Shown piece by piece: positions 24,701 through 34,076 of a stretch of DNA of 34,193 bases. The position numbers were made by a program, and so were the translations under genes. The DNA comes from Verrucomicrobiales bacterium. GTDB taxonomy: Bacteria; Verrucomicrobiota; Verrucomicrobiia; Verrucomicrobiales; DEV007. The notes under the pieces were generated by a model that was not told the origin of the DNA, did no database searches, and saw only the letters and a list, made by a program, of their open reading frames with translations. The DNA is taken from NCBI GenBank assembly GCA_014239335.1, contig JAAZZC010000264.1:1-34193 (forward strand). The letters are read 5' to 3'. Each line of letters opens with the position of its first letter. Position 1 is the first letter of the stretch.

Positions 24701-25648
24701 AAGGTCACCAACAAGCTGATCTCGAATGTATTGTGCACGCAATTGCTGATCAGGATTAGGATGAGTCCAAGACTGCTGGTTCGTTGCATCAAGAATAACG
24801 GTGTTAATATTATCAGTTGCCTCATCACCGAACAGTGGATAATCCAACTCAGGGGGGCCATAAGGAGGTTTAAATTTTAGCCTCATGGAAAGCTTGTCTG
24901 TTTTCCATCGGTCCGTACTCGTCGCTCCCTGGATTTCTAGGGAACAATCAATTTGAAATCCTGTTGATCCGTCAGGAAGAATTAATTCAGCAGAGGCTGC
25001 CCTCTCAAACCCCTTGCCAATAGGATATATGCCACGGGTCTGGATCACATTATTATCAGCATCTATCTGAACTGGCGTTGAAGAAAATAAATCTTCAGGG
25101 TCCAAAGAAACTGCAAGAGTAGGAATGGATCGCATGTCCTCTTTTATGGTATTCACATACTGTGGATCATTCACAACGTCCTGATCCATTTCATAATCAC
25201 CGACATAGGGTCCAGGCTTTAAATCTCCAGGAACAGTATCAAAACGTCCGAATGGACCCCAGCTTAACGGCATATCTTTTCCAGTTTGACGGATTACATC
25301 TTCAAGAAAGATATAGGTATGGGTATCCACATCTGTCGGATCAAGACCATCCTTAAAAGCAGCAGCACGAATGACCGTCGTCTTTTTCAATACCAAAGGA
25401 CCCGTATAATCTTTTCCATTAACTGCACTTGGATGACTCCCATCTGTTGTGTAACGGATTTGAGCTCGAGGAGTAGCTGAAGAAATATTCAAAAGAAAAG
25501 GTTCCACAAATAATCCTCTGTCCACGCTAAACTTCGTATCCTTGACTTGAGCTGACCATGAACAGATCAAACCTATTCCAAAAACGTAAAGAATCCCCAC
25601 TGCCTTTAATGGCCAAAAAATTCTGATTTCAAGTCTCTCAAACATCAA
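21728..25648 (-). CDS. Large exported CotH-kinase / lamin-tail-domain protein
   Basis: This is a 1306-residue protein. After an N-terminal hydrophobic signal or anchor (about 13-32) comes a chitobiase-C-like beta domain (about 45-110, RYTTDGSHPS). A CotH kinase-like domain follows (about 220-560) with RGNYAHLYLNGLYWGMYWLHE, GNADWAYQNW and HNWDAEKTF. A second chitobiase-like domain lies at about 590-660. Three homologous lamin-tail modules start near residues 667, 836 and 1008 (LRITEMMYHP, LRISEIHFNP, IRISELMFNP), each about 170 residues. The end (about 1195 on) has DPDNDNLANIAEYALGTDP, a calcium-binding-like segment common at the ends of verrucomicrobial surface proteins. CotH phosphorylates spore-coat proteins in Bacillus; in this context a surface or extracellular role is likely but unknown. 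It is divergent from the rhodanese gene. Confidence 0.92.
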   Translation of the reverse strand: MMFERLEIRIFWPLKAVGILYVFGIGLICSWSAQVKDTKFSVDRGLFVEPFLLNISSATPRAQIRYTTDGSHPSAVNGKDYTGPLVLKKTTVIRAAAFKDGLDPTDVDTHTYIFLEDVIRQTGKDMPLSWGPFGRFDTVPGDLKPGPYVGDYEMDQDVVNDPQYVNTIKEDMRSIPTLAVSLDPEDLFSSTPVQIDADNNVIQTRGIYPIGKGFERAASAELILPDGSTGFQIDCSLEIQGATSTDRWKTDKLSMRLKFKPPYGPPELDYPLFGDEATDNINTVILDATNQQSWTHPNPDQQLRAQYIRDQLVGDLQNAAGGIAPRGNYAHLYLNGLYWGMYWLHEFVDEEFVVAYRGGKKSHYDILRHRSNNVVAGNNKSYEDLLSAIDTDLSIENNYKAVLRLLDIDRFIDYMLINFYAGNADWAYQNWNASYNREDPEKSWVFHNWDAEKTFQQITDDVTGANDEGSPTQIHQRLRANSEYRLRFADRAHFLMFNDGVLTPKVATSIYGLRHMEIDRAIVAESARWGDNRNPDKIPYTRSTWIRERDRLLIDFFPERTGILLSQLKRENLYPTIGAPVFSQYGGNVESGFILTFSEFSGTGRIFYTDDGTDPRVLGGGVSVNAIEGNQHKITSSLNIKARVFNEIDDVWSALTDAVFSVEDGAEDLRITEMMYHPYSLSVDERREGYEDRDVFEYIELTNVGPNNVKLSGVQFTKGIQFTFESGFLNPGKSLIIVNDLEAFRIRYGFEGINVAGQYNGTLSNSGETIILSGKYGNIIQEFEYDDTWHPPTDGKGRSLVAVDYDAPLLDWSLSEGWRSSKLSGGSPGSFETALPLLRISEIHFNPNEPTENERLEGFNNNDAFEFIEFQNVGSLPIQLEGYRVSDAIEFTFGQHLLGPSEYAVAAADSSAFALRYGEELGLTGLFESGKLDDSGERIRLYSNEEELIHDFRYSSDWFPESNGVGSSIETRNNFERLFRWRQSSHWRPSPERGGSPGRVGRSLPASPIRISELMFNPGPPTEEEKAAGFIENDDFEFIELLNISSEVHNLSNYELLSAVRIRFNNFSMQPGQRVVVVKRIRAFRARYGDSVQVIGEYSGNLNNNYEELILRDSSDQTILDFNYFGNWYESTDGQGHSLNIVNTDRGPVFWSAEDGWRPSKSIHGSPGKKSDPYFSWVWDNFSDSSAINLTVSGELEDPDNDNLANIAEYALGTDPSSHDEGYFYSVFDEDGKKFMTLTHTMNGSTTDVEIVLERSSDLKIWDVVDPLSENYIYTKLKNGTQQRTTIDNTPISLGVRRFYRLVVRR

Positions 25649-25792
25649 TTGCTAAGAAAAATATTCTGTGAACCTACTTTAATCCCTAATCCGCAAACAC
25701 CTAAAAAAACTAATTACTTTTGTTTCATAAAAGAAAAGAATGTATTGAGCTGGCAAAATATACTCTATCGCATCAATCTTTATACTATCTCA

Positions 25793-26200
25793 ATGAAATT
25801 ATTTTTACTCGGTCTCATCTATTCCATCCAATCATTAGTTACCTGTCTGGCAGATGAACCTAAAGCTGTTTATAAAAACTTAGATGCCGTCAAGACAAAG
25901 GCAATTATTGCCAAATTCACGAAAGAAAAGAAGACCCTTGTCATCATCGATGTTCGGACAAAGGAAGAATACGATAGAGAACACTTTCCAAAAGCCAAGT
26001 TAATCAACTTCTTCGGATCTGATTTCGAAAAAAAACTCAAAGACCTCGATAAAAATAAAGCTTATCTTTTGCATTGTCAGTCCGGAGGCAGGAGTAGGGG
26101 AGCTCTTAAAAAAATGCAAGAGTTAGGATTCAAAGAAGTCTACCATCTGGATGGTGGCATTTTAGCATGGAAAAAATCTGGAGGTGAACTGACAGATTAG
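25793..26200 (+). CDS. Exported rhodanese-like protein
   Basis: This is a single-domain rhodanese of 135 residues with a Sec signal (MKLFLLGLIYSIQSLVTCLA). The domain shows VIIDVRTKEEYDREHFPKAKLIN and the active-site loop HCQSGGRS with the catalytic Cys, then EVYHLDGGILAWKKSGG. Periplasmic rhodaneses move or sense sulfane sulfur. ATG 25793 was chosen because it opens directly on the signal peptide; the frame is open further upstream, but that part has no signal and is low-complexity. The gene ends 4 bases before the rfbB stop in convergent orientation. Confidence 0.9.
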   Translation: MKLFLLGLIYSIQSLVTCLADEPKAVYKNLDAVKTKAIIAKFTKEKKTLVIIDVRTKEEYDREHFPKAKLINFFGSDFEKKLKDLDKNKAYLLHCQSGGRSRGALKKMQELGFKEVYHLDGGILAWKKSGGELTD

Positions 26201-26204
26201 ATCA

Positions 26205-27224
26205 TTAAGCATTTTCACATAAGGGTTCCCACCAATTATCATTCGCCAAGTACCAGTTCACCGTTTCAGTTAAACCCTCATCTAGATCAATAGAAGGATT
26301 CCAACCAAGTTCGTTACGAATCTTTGATGAATTTAAACTGTAGCGAAAATCATGGCCGGCCCTGTCATTAACAAATTGGATTTGTTGGGAATGTGGAGAG
26401 AGGCCAGGAAACTTAGAATCCAACATTTCACATATCATCTGAACTAGAGAAAGATTCGCAATTTCTTGCCTGCTACCAATGTTATAAGTGTGGCCAACTT
26501 CGCCATCTGACAAAACTCTCATCAATGCCTCAACTAAATCATTAATGTGAAGCCATTCACGGATATTCTTTCCGTTCCCGTAAATAGGTATCATTTTTTT
26601 TCTCGCTCCATTAATGATAGCCCTTGGAATAAGTTTTTCAGGAAATTGGTACTTCCCATATACATTTGAACAGTGTGTCGTCAGGGTCGGAAGCCCATAA
26701 GTTATATGCCATGCATTCACCAAATGATCACTGGCTGCTTTTGATGCAGAATAGGGACTACTTGGCCTGTAAGGTGAATCTTCACTAAAGGATCCCGTGT
26801 CATCAAGCTGACCATACACTTCATCAGTGGAAACGTGAAGGAACCTGAATTTCTCATCGTTCCCTCTCTTTTCCCAATAATGAAGTACTGACTCTAAAAG
26901 CGAATACGTTCCATTTACGTTCGTCGAAATAAATTCACTCGAAAATTTAATGGACCGGTCAACATGCGTCTCTGCCGCCAAATGAATGACTCCATCAGGC
27001 TTATGCGTTTCTAATATCTCGCATAACCTTCCTCCTTCCCTAATGTCAGCTTCCTCAAAGAAGTACAAAGGATTATTAGATATGCCGGAAAGATTATCCG
27101 GATTTCCTGCATAAGTCATAGCATCAATATTGATGACAGAATGACCCAAGCTAATCGCGTTTCGGACCAGAGCTGATCCTATAAATCCTAAACCTCCTGT
27201 AATCAGTAATTTCACATGAGTCAA
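26205..27224 (-). CDS. rfbB: dTDP-glucose 4,6-dehydratase
   Basis: This 339-residue short-chain dehydrogenase of the NAD-dependent epimerase/dehydratase group forms dTDP-4-keto-6-deoxyglucose for dTDP-rhamnose and related surface sugars. The Rossmann loop GGLGFIGS is at the N-terminus. HLAAETHVDRSI, the STDEVYG motif, the catalytic YSASK and NVYGKYQFPEKLIPR are diagnostic for RfbB. No ATG fits. TTG 27224 has AGGA seven bases upstream in the 19-base gap after the GumN-like gene; GTG 27215 would give the more usual VKLLITGG start. rfbA, rfbC and rfbD are not in the window. Confidence 0.93.
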   Translation of the reverse strand: MTHVKLLITGGLGFIGSALVRNAISLGHSVINIDAMTYAGNPDNLSGISNNPLYFFEEADIREGGRLCEILETHKPDGVIHLAAETHVDRSIKFSSEFISTNVNGTYSLLESVLHYWEKRGNDEKFRFLHVSTDEVYGQLDDTGSFSEDSPYRPSSPYSASKAASDHLVNAWHITYGLPTLTTHCSNVYGKYQFPEKLIPRAIINGARKKMIPIYGNGKNIREWLHINDLVEALMRVLSDGEVGHTYNIGSRQEIANLSLVQMICEMLDSKFPGLSPHSQQIQFVNDRAGHDFRYSLNSSKIRNELGWNPSIDLDEGLTETVNWYLANDNWWEPLCENA

Positions 27225-27243
27225 AAAAAAATCCTACTCAGAT

Positions 27244-28197
27244 TTAAACTGGTATGAACCTGGATTTTTTCTTGGAAGGTTTATTTTTTTTCTCAGTGCT
27301 CCAGCGTTCAACACGTAGCCCCGATCCTTTTAAAAGTTTAATGAGACCCTTCTCCCCGACCAAATGAGCGGCACCAACGATAACCATAATGTCTTTGTCT
27401 CCTTTCATATACTCATTAATCTTCTTAGCCCAATTCTCATTTCGATTATCCAGCAATTCCTTACGAAACTGAGGTGAACCTGACATTGAATCATCAATCA
27501 TCTTTTCAATGATCGAATCATCACCTTCCCTCCAAGCTTTCACCATCTTTGGAAAATCCGTTTCAACGGTAGCCATATCTTTCAATGTAGATCCCAGCAT
27601 TTTTTCCTGCTCTTCCTTATTTAGCTTGGCAAAAAGACCGATCTGAAACTCGGTCGTTTCCAAACCTCTTACAGTTTTTCCGTCCTTCACTGCACGCTCT
27701 TCAAAAAAAGTATCAACTCCCAGTTCTGGTCTTCCACCCATTTTCATAATTTCTGTGATTGATATTGTCATACCAGCCATCCAAGGCCTGAATCCGTCCA
27801 TCGCGGTAGGTGGCAACCCTGCACCCTTGAGATACTTTCCAAGTTCAGCATACATCTCAGGGGATAAATCGTCACTTATCTTTCTACCTTTCCCGTACAT
27901 GCCTTTTTCAAGAGCTAGGGTGTCCGATCCAGGATCCTCATTCGTTGCTATTTCCAATACCAGATCATCTGAAGCCCTATAAGCAGCTTCAAAGGCAGGG
28001 TGCAGCGGATGGTCATCCTCACTCAATATGTGTATGGAACCTGCAAGGTAAATGGATGGACCAGAATCATCCCCAGTCACTTTCCACAAGCTGGTCGTTT
28101 CAGCTGAATGCGCTATGGAAGCACAAAGAATTGAAAAGCTTAAAAATAATAAGAGCTGAAATGGTTTTTTAATATCAACTAACTTTAATGAACGCAT
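27244..28197 (-). CDS. TraB/GumN-family exported protein
   Basis: This 317-residue protein has a Sec signal (about 1-31, ending IAHSA). The TraB/GumN family marks are SIYLAGSIHILSEDDHPLHP with the first GxxH, GVDTFFEERAVKDGKTVRGLET in the middle, and VIVGAAHLVGEKGLIKLL with the second GxxH near the C-terminus. The fold resembles EreA/ChaN and Tiki-type metalloproteases, and a periplasmic peptidase role has been proposed for relatives, but function in bacteria is not settled. The C-terminus is very basic (KKNKPSKKKSRF). It lies between atpC and rfbB on the same strand, 85 bases after atpC. Confidence 0.9.
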   Translation of the reverse strand: MRSLKLVDIKKPFQLLLFLSFSILCASIAHSAETTSLWKVTGDDSGPSIYLAGSIHILSEDDHPLHPAFEAAYRASDDLVLEIATNEDPGSDTLALEKGMYGKGRKISDDLSPEMYAELGKYLKGAGLPPTAMDGFRPWMAGMTISITEIMKMGGRPELGVDTFFEERAVKDGKTVRGLETTEFQIGLFAKLNKEEQEKMLGSTLKDMATVETDFPKMVKAWREGDDSIIEKMIDDSMSGSPQFRKELLDNRNENWAKKINEYMKGDKDIMVIVGAAHLVGEKGLIKLLKGSGLRVERWSTEKKNKPSKKKSRFIPV

Positions 28198-28263
28198 TAC
28201 TTAAAGTATCCTGAAAGATACGAACTCGTAAATTGAAAAGCGCTTACTTTCCAATCAATGAAA

Positions 28264-28296
28264 AAGGGGCCCATAGAAAGAATTAGAGATTCTTTC
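28264..28296 (-). terminator. Possible terminator at the end of the atp operon
   Basis: GAAAGAAT and ATTCTTTC form a perfect 8-bp inverted repeat (28276-28296) whose loop contains the atpC stop codon. On the minus strand it is followed by GGGCCCC and a run of five T. The weak A/T-rich stem makes it tentative. Confidence 0.4.
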
Positions 28297-28705
28297 GGCG
28301 AGTCTTAACGCTAATCTGCGCTAAGGACCTAGCTAGTACACTCTGTAGGGCATCATATCTCTCGTCGTCCTCAGTAACATTTTCGAGTGCATCCTTGGCA
28401 CGCTGCATCGCTTCCTCAACTGCGTCCACGTCAATATCATCTTCTTCAGAAACAATCCAGTCAGTGAGAACAGTAATCTTATCTTGCGCAATTTCCAGAT
28501 ATCCAGGACCGAGGGCCAATTCAACACTTGGGCTATTCTTATCAACTGTATATATCAAATCATCATCCCACTCATCGTTAATCATTGTGACCAGAGGGGC
28601 ATGTCCCGGCAAAGGTCCCATATGTCCCTGATCTCCTGGAAGGTCGACAGTTTCCACTTCACCGGAAAAGTATTCCTTCTCTGGAGTAATAATTTCAAGT
28701 TTCAT
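28283..28705 (-). CDS. atpC: ATP synthase epsilon subunit
   Basis: This 140-residue subunit of the F1 central stalk couples gamma rotation and can inhibit ATP hydrolysis. The N-terminal beta-sandwich starts MKLEIITPEKEYFSGEVETVDLPG and contains the hallmark GHMGPLPGHAPLVTMI. The C-terminal helical hairpin (about 88-138) is acidic and then ends in the basic KTRRKNL. It is the last gene of the atp operon, 30 bases after atpD. Confidence 0.96.
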   Translation of the reverse strand: MKLEIITPEKEYFSGEVETVDLPGDQGHMGPLPGHAPLVTMINDEWDDDLIYTVDKNSPSVELALGPGYLEIAQDKITVLTDWIVSEEDDIDVDAVEEAMQRAKDALENVTEDDERYDALQSVLARSLAQISVKTRRKNL

Positions 28706-28735
28706 GGAAATGATTTTTTATATTCGATGATCAGC

Positions 28736-30190
<1,455 letters not shown>

Positions 30191-31090
30191 TTATTCAAGG
30201 GCCATCTGCGCAGTAGTGATCTCAAGGAGCTCACTGGTAATAGCAGCCTGACGAACTTTGTTATAAAGAAGAGTTAAATCATCAATCATTTCCTTCGCAT
30301 TATCAGTTGCACTTTTCATGGCAACCATCCTTGAAGAATGCTCAGAGGCGCGGGCCTCGAGGACCATTTGGTATAATTGATAATTGAGGTAATGCGGTAA
30401 TATCATTGCGAAAACTTTTTCCGCATTTGGCTCAAAAATGTATCCTGCTTCAGGGACCTGATCGTATACATCACTCAGGTCATCACTATCACTCATACCT
30501 TCAAAGTCCTGCTTCTCAGTGATGCTAGAAGGATCGACTGGCAACAGTGTCTTCACCCAGGGCTTCTGACTGATCGTATTAATAAAATTCGTAAAGGCAA
30601 CTTTGACTCTGTCAACTTCGCCTGATTCAAATTTTCGGATAACAAAGTTTGTAACAGCTTTGACTTCCTTGAAGACGACCGGATCACTGACTGTAAAATC
30701 AGCCAAGAGGTCTTTCTTCGAACGGGCCAGGGTTCCTTTTCCCTTATTACCGATAGTAACAAAAGAAGTAATCTCTGATTCTTCCTCCATCACAAGCCTC
30801 ATGAGGTTCGTATTTAATCCCCCACAAAGACCCTTGTCGGTAGAAATTACTATGAATAATTCACGGTTAACCTCGCGCACATCCATCAAAGGGCTTGAAT
30901 CCAATTCTCCCTCATCCTGTGCTAGGTGCATCAGCATCTTGTTCAATTCCTCAGCATAACGCCTACCAGACAGGGCCTGGTCCTGTGCCTTCTTCATTTT
31001 GGAAGAGGCCACCAGTTCCATCGCCTTGGTGATTTGGGCAGTGCTTTTTACCGACTTAATGCGTCGGCGAATGTCACGAGTATTAGCCAC
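30191..31090 (-). CDS. atpG: ATP synthase gamma subunit
   Basis: This 299-residue rotor shaft of F1 has long N- and C-terminal helices forming the coiled-coil axle: RDIRRRIKSVKSTAQITKAMELVASSKM at the start and SRMVAMKSATDNAKEMIDDLTLLYNKVRQAAIT near the end. STDKGLCGGLNTNL marks the central domain. The acidic insertion EGMSDSDDLSDVYDQVPEAG at about residues 200-220 makes it slightly longer than the E. coli form (287). The gene is 21 bases downstream of atpA. Confidence 0.97.
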   Translation of the reverse strand: MANTRDIRRRIKSVKSTAQITKAMELVASSKMKKAQDQALSGRRYAEELNKMLMHLAQDEGELDSSPLMDVREVNRELFIVISTDKGLCGGLNTNLMRLVMEEESEITSFVTIGNKGKGTLARSKKDLLADFTVSDPVVFKEVKAVTNFVIRKFESGEVDRVKVAFTNFINTISQKPWVKTLLPVDPSSITEKQDFEGMSDSDDLSDVYDQVPEAGYIFEPNAEKVFAMILPHYLNYQLYQMVLEARASEHSSRMVAMKSATDNAKEMIDDLTLLYNKVRQAAITSELLEITTAQMALE

Positions 31091-31111
31091 AATTTAAAGA
31101 TTCAATTAATT

Positions 31112-32647
31112 CTATACGCTATATGTTGCCTTAAAGTCTTCGATAGCTGACTTGAGTTCATCAACAATTTCATCTGATAGGACTTGCTCCTCACGGACCT
31201 TAGCCATCACAGATTCTTTACGGGTAGTCAGGTATTCCTCCATCTTCGCCTGAAAATCTTTGACCTTATCCACTGGGATATCATCAAGGTAACCATTTTG
31301 CATGGCAAAGAGCGTCGCTACCTGCACTTCAAGGGATAAAGGCGCGGAGAGCTTCTGTTTGAAAAGTTCCACGATTCTGTTACCACGATCAAGGAGAGCC
31401 TTGGTCTGTTCATCAAGATCAGAACCGAACTGAGCAAATGCCTGCTTTTCCCGGAACTGAGCCAAGTCGAGCTTGGTCGTTCCTGAAACTTTTTTCATGG
31501 CCTTTGTCTGTGCCGCAGAACCGACCCTAGACACTGAAAGACCAACGGAAATGGCTGGCCTTATTCCCTGAAGAAAGAGATCGGTCTCGAGGAAAATCTG
31601 GCCATCCGTAATGGAAATAACGTTCGTCGGTATATAGGCGGAAACGTCACCGGCCTGAGTCTCAATGATCGGTAATGCGGTCAGTGACCCGTCACCGTTC
31701 TTCTCATTGAGTCGAGCAGAGCGCTCAAGTAAACGACTATGCAAATAAAACACGTCACCAGGATAAGCCTCACGTCCTGAGGGACGCCGCAAGACAAGAG
31801 AAACTTGTCGGTACGCCACAGCGTGCTTGGAAAGGTCATCAAAAACAATGAGCGCATCCATACCATTGTCCATGAACCACTCGCCCATGGAGGCTCCGGC
31901 ATATGCAGAAAGGAACTGGTTCGTTGCCGAATCAGATGCAGAAGCCACAACAATAATTGTATATTCAAGGGCTCCGGCCGCCTCTAATGTGGAAATAATA
32001 CGAGCAACACTGGACCGCTTTTGACCAATGGCCACATAGATTGAATATACCGGGCGAAAGTCCTTTGTGTTATTTTCTTCGGCAGCCCTGTTCTGCTTTG
32101 CTTGAGAAATGATCGTATCAATCGCAATGGTTGTTTTGCCTGTCTGACGGTCCCCAATGATAAGCTCCCTCTGACCCCTTCCGATCGGAATCATCGCATC
32201 AACAGCTGCAATTCCTGTCTGCAGAGGCTGACTAACTGATTTCCGGGGAATGATTCCTGGGGCAATCTTCTCGACCGGGTAATTTTCTTTGGCCGTAATT
32301 TCGCCTTTGCCATCTACGGGCTGGCCCAAAGCATTAACTACGCGACCCAATAGTTCCTTACCTACAGGGACCTGCAAAAGTTTCCCTGTGGTCTTCACCT
32401 CATCGCCTTCTTTAATGTCCAGACCCTCACCGAGAAGAATGCAACCGACTTCGGTCTCCTCAAGATTCAGGGCCAGACCATAAAGACCTCCGGGAAATTC
32501 AATCATCTCATTGAGCATGACATCACTGAGCCCTTCGACTTTGGCGACCCCGTCACCGATTTGGCGCACGACTCCGACATTTGATTTAGTGACTGCCGTT
32601 TTAAGTTCGGCAATTTGTGTTTCGAGTTCCTGTAGGATATTGCTCAT
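31112..32647 (-). CDS. atpA: ATP synthase alpha subunit
   Basis: This 511-residue non-catalytic nucleotide-binding F1 subunit has the Walker A loop GDRQTGKT (about 165-172). [15 protein letters not shown] and [44 protein letters not shown] are family-defining; the latter is the alpha arginine-finger region (SRLLER preceded by the GREAYPGD loop). The start ATG 32647 has AGGA seven bases upstream. It follows atpH by 35 bases. Confidence 0.98.
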   Translation of the reverse strand: MSNILQELETQIAELKTAVTKSNVGVVRQIGDGVAKVEGLSDVMLNEMIEFPGGLYGLALNLEETEVGCILLGEGLDIKEGDEVKTTGKLLQVPVGKELLGRVVNALGQPVDGKGEITAKENYPVEKIAPGIIPRKSVSQPLQTGIAAVDAMIPIGRGQRELIIGDRQTGKTTIAIDTIISQAKQNRAAEENNTKDFRPVYSIYVAIGQKRSSVARIISTLEAAGALEYTIIVVASASDSATNQFLSAYAGASMGEWFMDNGMDALIVFDDLSKHAVAYRQVSLVLRRPSGREAYPGDVFYLHSRLLERSARLNEKNGDGSLTALPIIETQAGDVSAYIPTNVISITDGQIFLETDLFLQGIRPAISVGLSVSRVGSAAQTKAMKKVSGTTKLDLAQFREKQAFAQFGSDLDEQTKALLDRGNRIVELFKQKLSAPLSLEVQVATLFAMQNGYLDDIPVDKVKDFQAKMEEYLTTRKESVMAKVREEQVLSDEIVDELKSAIEDFKATYSV

Positions 32648-32682
32648 TTGAGTTTCCTTTTAGTTTAGTTCTTTTGAATTAG

Positions 32683-33075
32683 TTAAAGTTTATTTTTAAG
32701 TTCCGTGAGCCGAGCCTTAACGCTACCGTCCCAGACATCACTCCCGACCTTGACTCTCATTCCGCCGAGAAGGTCCGGATTGACCTTGAATTCAGCAGTA
32801 AGTGTACTGCCATACTTACGACGTAAATCTTCTATCACGGCATTGCCTGTCTGCGCTCCGAGTTCAGTCGCAGTTTCGATAACTGCCTGACGCTGCTCCA
32901 CGTCCAGACGGACGAGCCTGCCAAATTCCTGCAGGATAGCAAGATAGCCGCGTGGCTTTGCCTCAGAAACTTTTGTAGTGATCTCTTTGATCCGATCATG
33001 ATCTAAGGTCCCGTCCTTGTGGCTTAGACGGAGAAGCTGTCGCGCGGAGCGAGCTGCATCTTTGGTGACCTTCAT
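32683..33075 (-). CDS. atpH: ATP synthase delta subunit, short form
   Basis: This 130-residue peripheral-stalk subunit joins F1 to the b subunits. The C-terminal part is canonical: FKVNPDLLGGMRVKVGSDVWDGSVKARLTELK matches the PxLxGGxxxxVGxxVxDGS signature. The N-terminal six-helix domain that contacts alpha is about 50 residues shorter than in the usual 175-180-residue protein. The sequence goes from a first helix (AARSARQLLRLS) almost straight to the region before the linker (AILQEFGRLVRLDVEQRQAVIETA). ATG 33075 is the only sensible start, since 32 bases upstream lies the atpF stop. Identification rests on the C-terminus and its position between atpF and atpA. Confidence 0.9.
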   Translation of the reverse strand: MKVTKDAARSARQLLRLSHKDGTLDHDRIKEITTKVSEAKPRGYLAILQEFGRLVRLDVEQRQAVIETATELGAQTGNAVIEDLRRKYGSTLTAEFKVNPDLLGGMRVKVGSDVWDGSVKARLTELKNKL

Positions 33076-33107
33076 TGCTTAGTAATTAAAATTGATAATA
33101 AATGTTA

Positions 33108-33668
33108 TTATAATGAAACCTGCGAAGATGTTTCTTCGTTGATTTTTGCCTGATCATCATCATTGAGGATCTTTCCTGTGACCTTGGTAGTCGTATCAAT
33201 GATGAGCCTACCCACGTCACGCTTTAATTCAGCACGAAGTTGCTCTTGTTCCAATGCGCCCGCCTCATGAGCCTTAGCAACAATAGCAGAAGCTTCCTTA
33301 GTGGCGTCTTCTCTTTTCTTTTCAGCTAAGACTTCAGCACTTTCTCTGGCCTCACCAATCAAGAGCTCAGCCTTGGAATTTGCCTCAGAAATGACTTCTC
33401 CTTTTTTCACCTCAGCGTCTTCAAGGTCCTTAGCAATTTTCTTCAGGTTCTCCTCACCCTCAGCAATCCGTCCTTTACGTTCATCTAGGATCTGACGAAC
33501 AGGGCCAAAGGCAAATTTTTTGAGAACTAAAAAGACAATTAGAAAAATGATGATCTGGGCAAATAATTTAGTCCAATGCACACCTAAAGTTTCCAGAATA
33601 CCGCCAGAGCCTTCTTCGGAGCCTCCGGCAGAAGCGAGCATTATTATGGACTGATTAATAAAGTTCAT
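33108..33668 (-). CDS. atpF: ATP synthase b subunit
   Basis: This 186-residue peripheral-stalk subunit has a single membrane helix (WTKLFAQIIIFLIVFLVLKKFAF, about 32-54). PVRQILDERKGRIAEGEENLKKIAKDLEDAE follows and begins a long charged right-handed coiled coil running to the C-terminus. The roughly 30-residue N-terminal stretch before the helix (SAGGSEEGSGGILETLG) is longer than in E. coli, as in many non-proteobacterial b subunits. Only one b gene is present. It lies 91 bases after atpE, across the hairpin at 33712-33743. Confidence 0.95.
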   Translation of the reverse strand: MNFINQSIIMLASAGGSEEGSGGILETLGVHWTKLFAQIIIFLIVFLVLKKFAFGPVRQILDERKGRIAEGEENLKKIAKDLEDAEVKKGEVISEANSKAELLIGEARESAEVLAEKKREDATKEASAIVAKAHEAGALEQEQLRAELKRDVGRLIIDTTTKVTGKILNDDDQAKINEETSSQVSL

Positions 33669-33711
33669 CGCAAGGTCAGTTTAATAGATTTATTTTTTAG
33701 TTCTTTCTATC

Positions 33712-33743
33712 AGGTCCACCGCACTTTGAAGTGCGGTGGACCT
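33712..33743 (-). promoter_or_regulatory. Perfect 15-bp inverted repeat between atpE and atpF
   Basis: AGGTCCACCGCACTT is followed after TG by its exact complement, giving a very stable hairpin that begins 16 bases after the atpE stop. No T-run follows on the minus strand, so it is not a standard terminator. It is probably an RNA processing or stability element for the atpBE part of the message. Confidence 0.85.
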
Positions 33744-33759
33744 CATTGAAATAGAGATT

Positions 33760-33990
33760 TTAATTGCCTTGGAAAGCAAGAATCAACCCGTAAATCGCAA
33801 TCGCTTCCGCAAGAGCCATTCCAACAATCGAAATCGTTAAAATCTTGCCGAAAGCGCCAGGGTTACGTCCTACTGCTTGCGCCGCACCGAGCCCCACAAG
33901 ACCAACCCCGATTCCGGCGCCCGTTCCTGCTAAGCCCAAACTCACGGAGCCTGTCAGCTCTGCTAATAGTGGTAATAGTTCCATTGTCAT
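33760..33990 (-). CDS. atpE: ATP synthase c subunit (rotor ring)
   Basis: This 76-residue two-helix proteolipid has helix 1 with the glycine repeat GTGAGIGVGLVGLG, the polar loop GRNPGA, and helix 2 ISIVGMALAEAIAIYGLILAF holding the ion-binding Glu in AEAIAIY. The residues that complete a sodium site (Gln in helix 1; Ser-Thr after the Glu) are Val and Ala-Ile here, so the ring should carry protons. The first residues MTMELLPLLAELTGS are typical. It lies 86 bases downstream of atpB. Confidence 0.96.
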   Translation of the reverse strand: MTMELLPLLAELTGSVSLGLAGTGAGIGVGLVGLGAAQAVGRNPGAFGKILTISIVGMALAEAIAIYGLILAFQGN

Positions 33991-34076
33991 TTTTTATTAT
34001 TTGTTACTTATGTTTTATTATTTTTGGACGTTGCCCACTGACACGCATGGTCACAACGCCAAGATCGATTTGAAAT

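Noticed and set aside
33760-33990. Sodium-type c ring
   Set aside because: The sodium-ligand positions are Val in helix 1 and Ala-Ile after the Glu in helix 2, so the residues do not fit.
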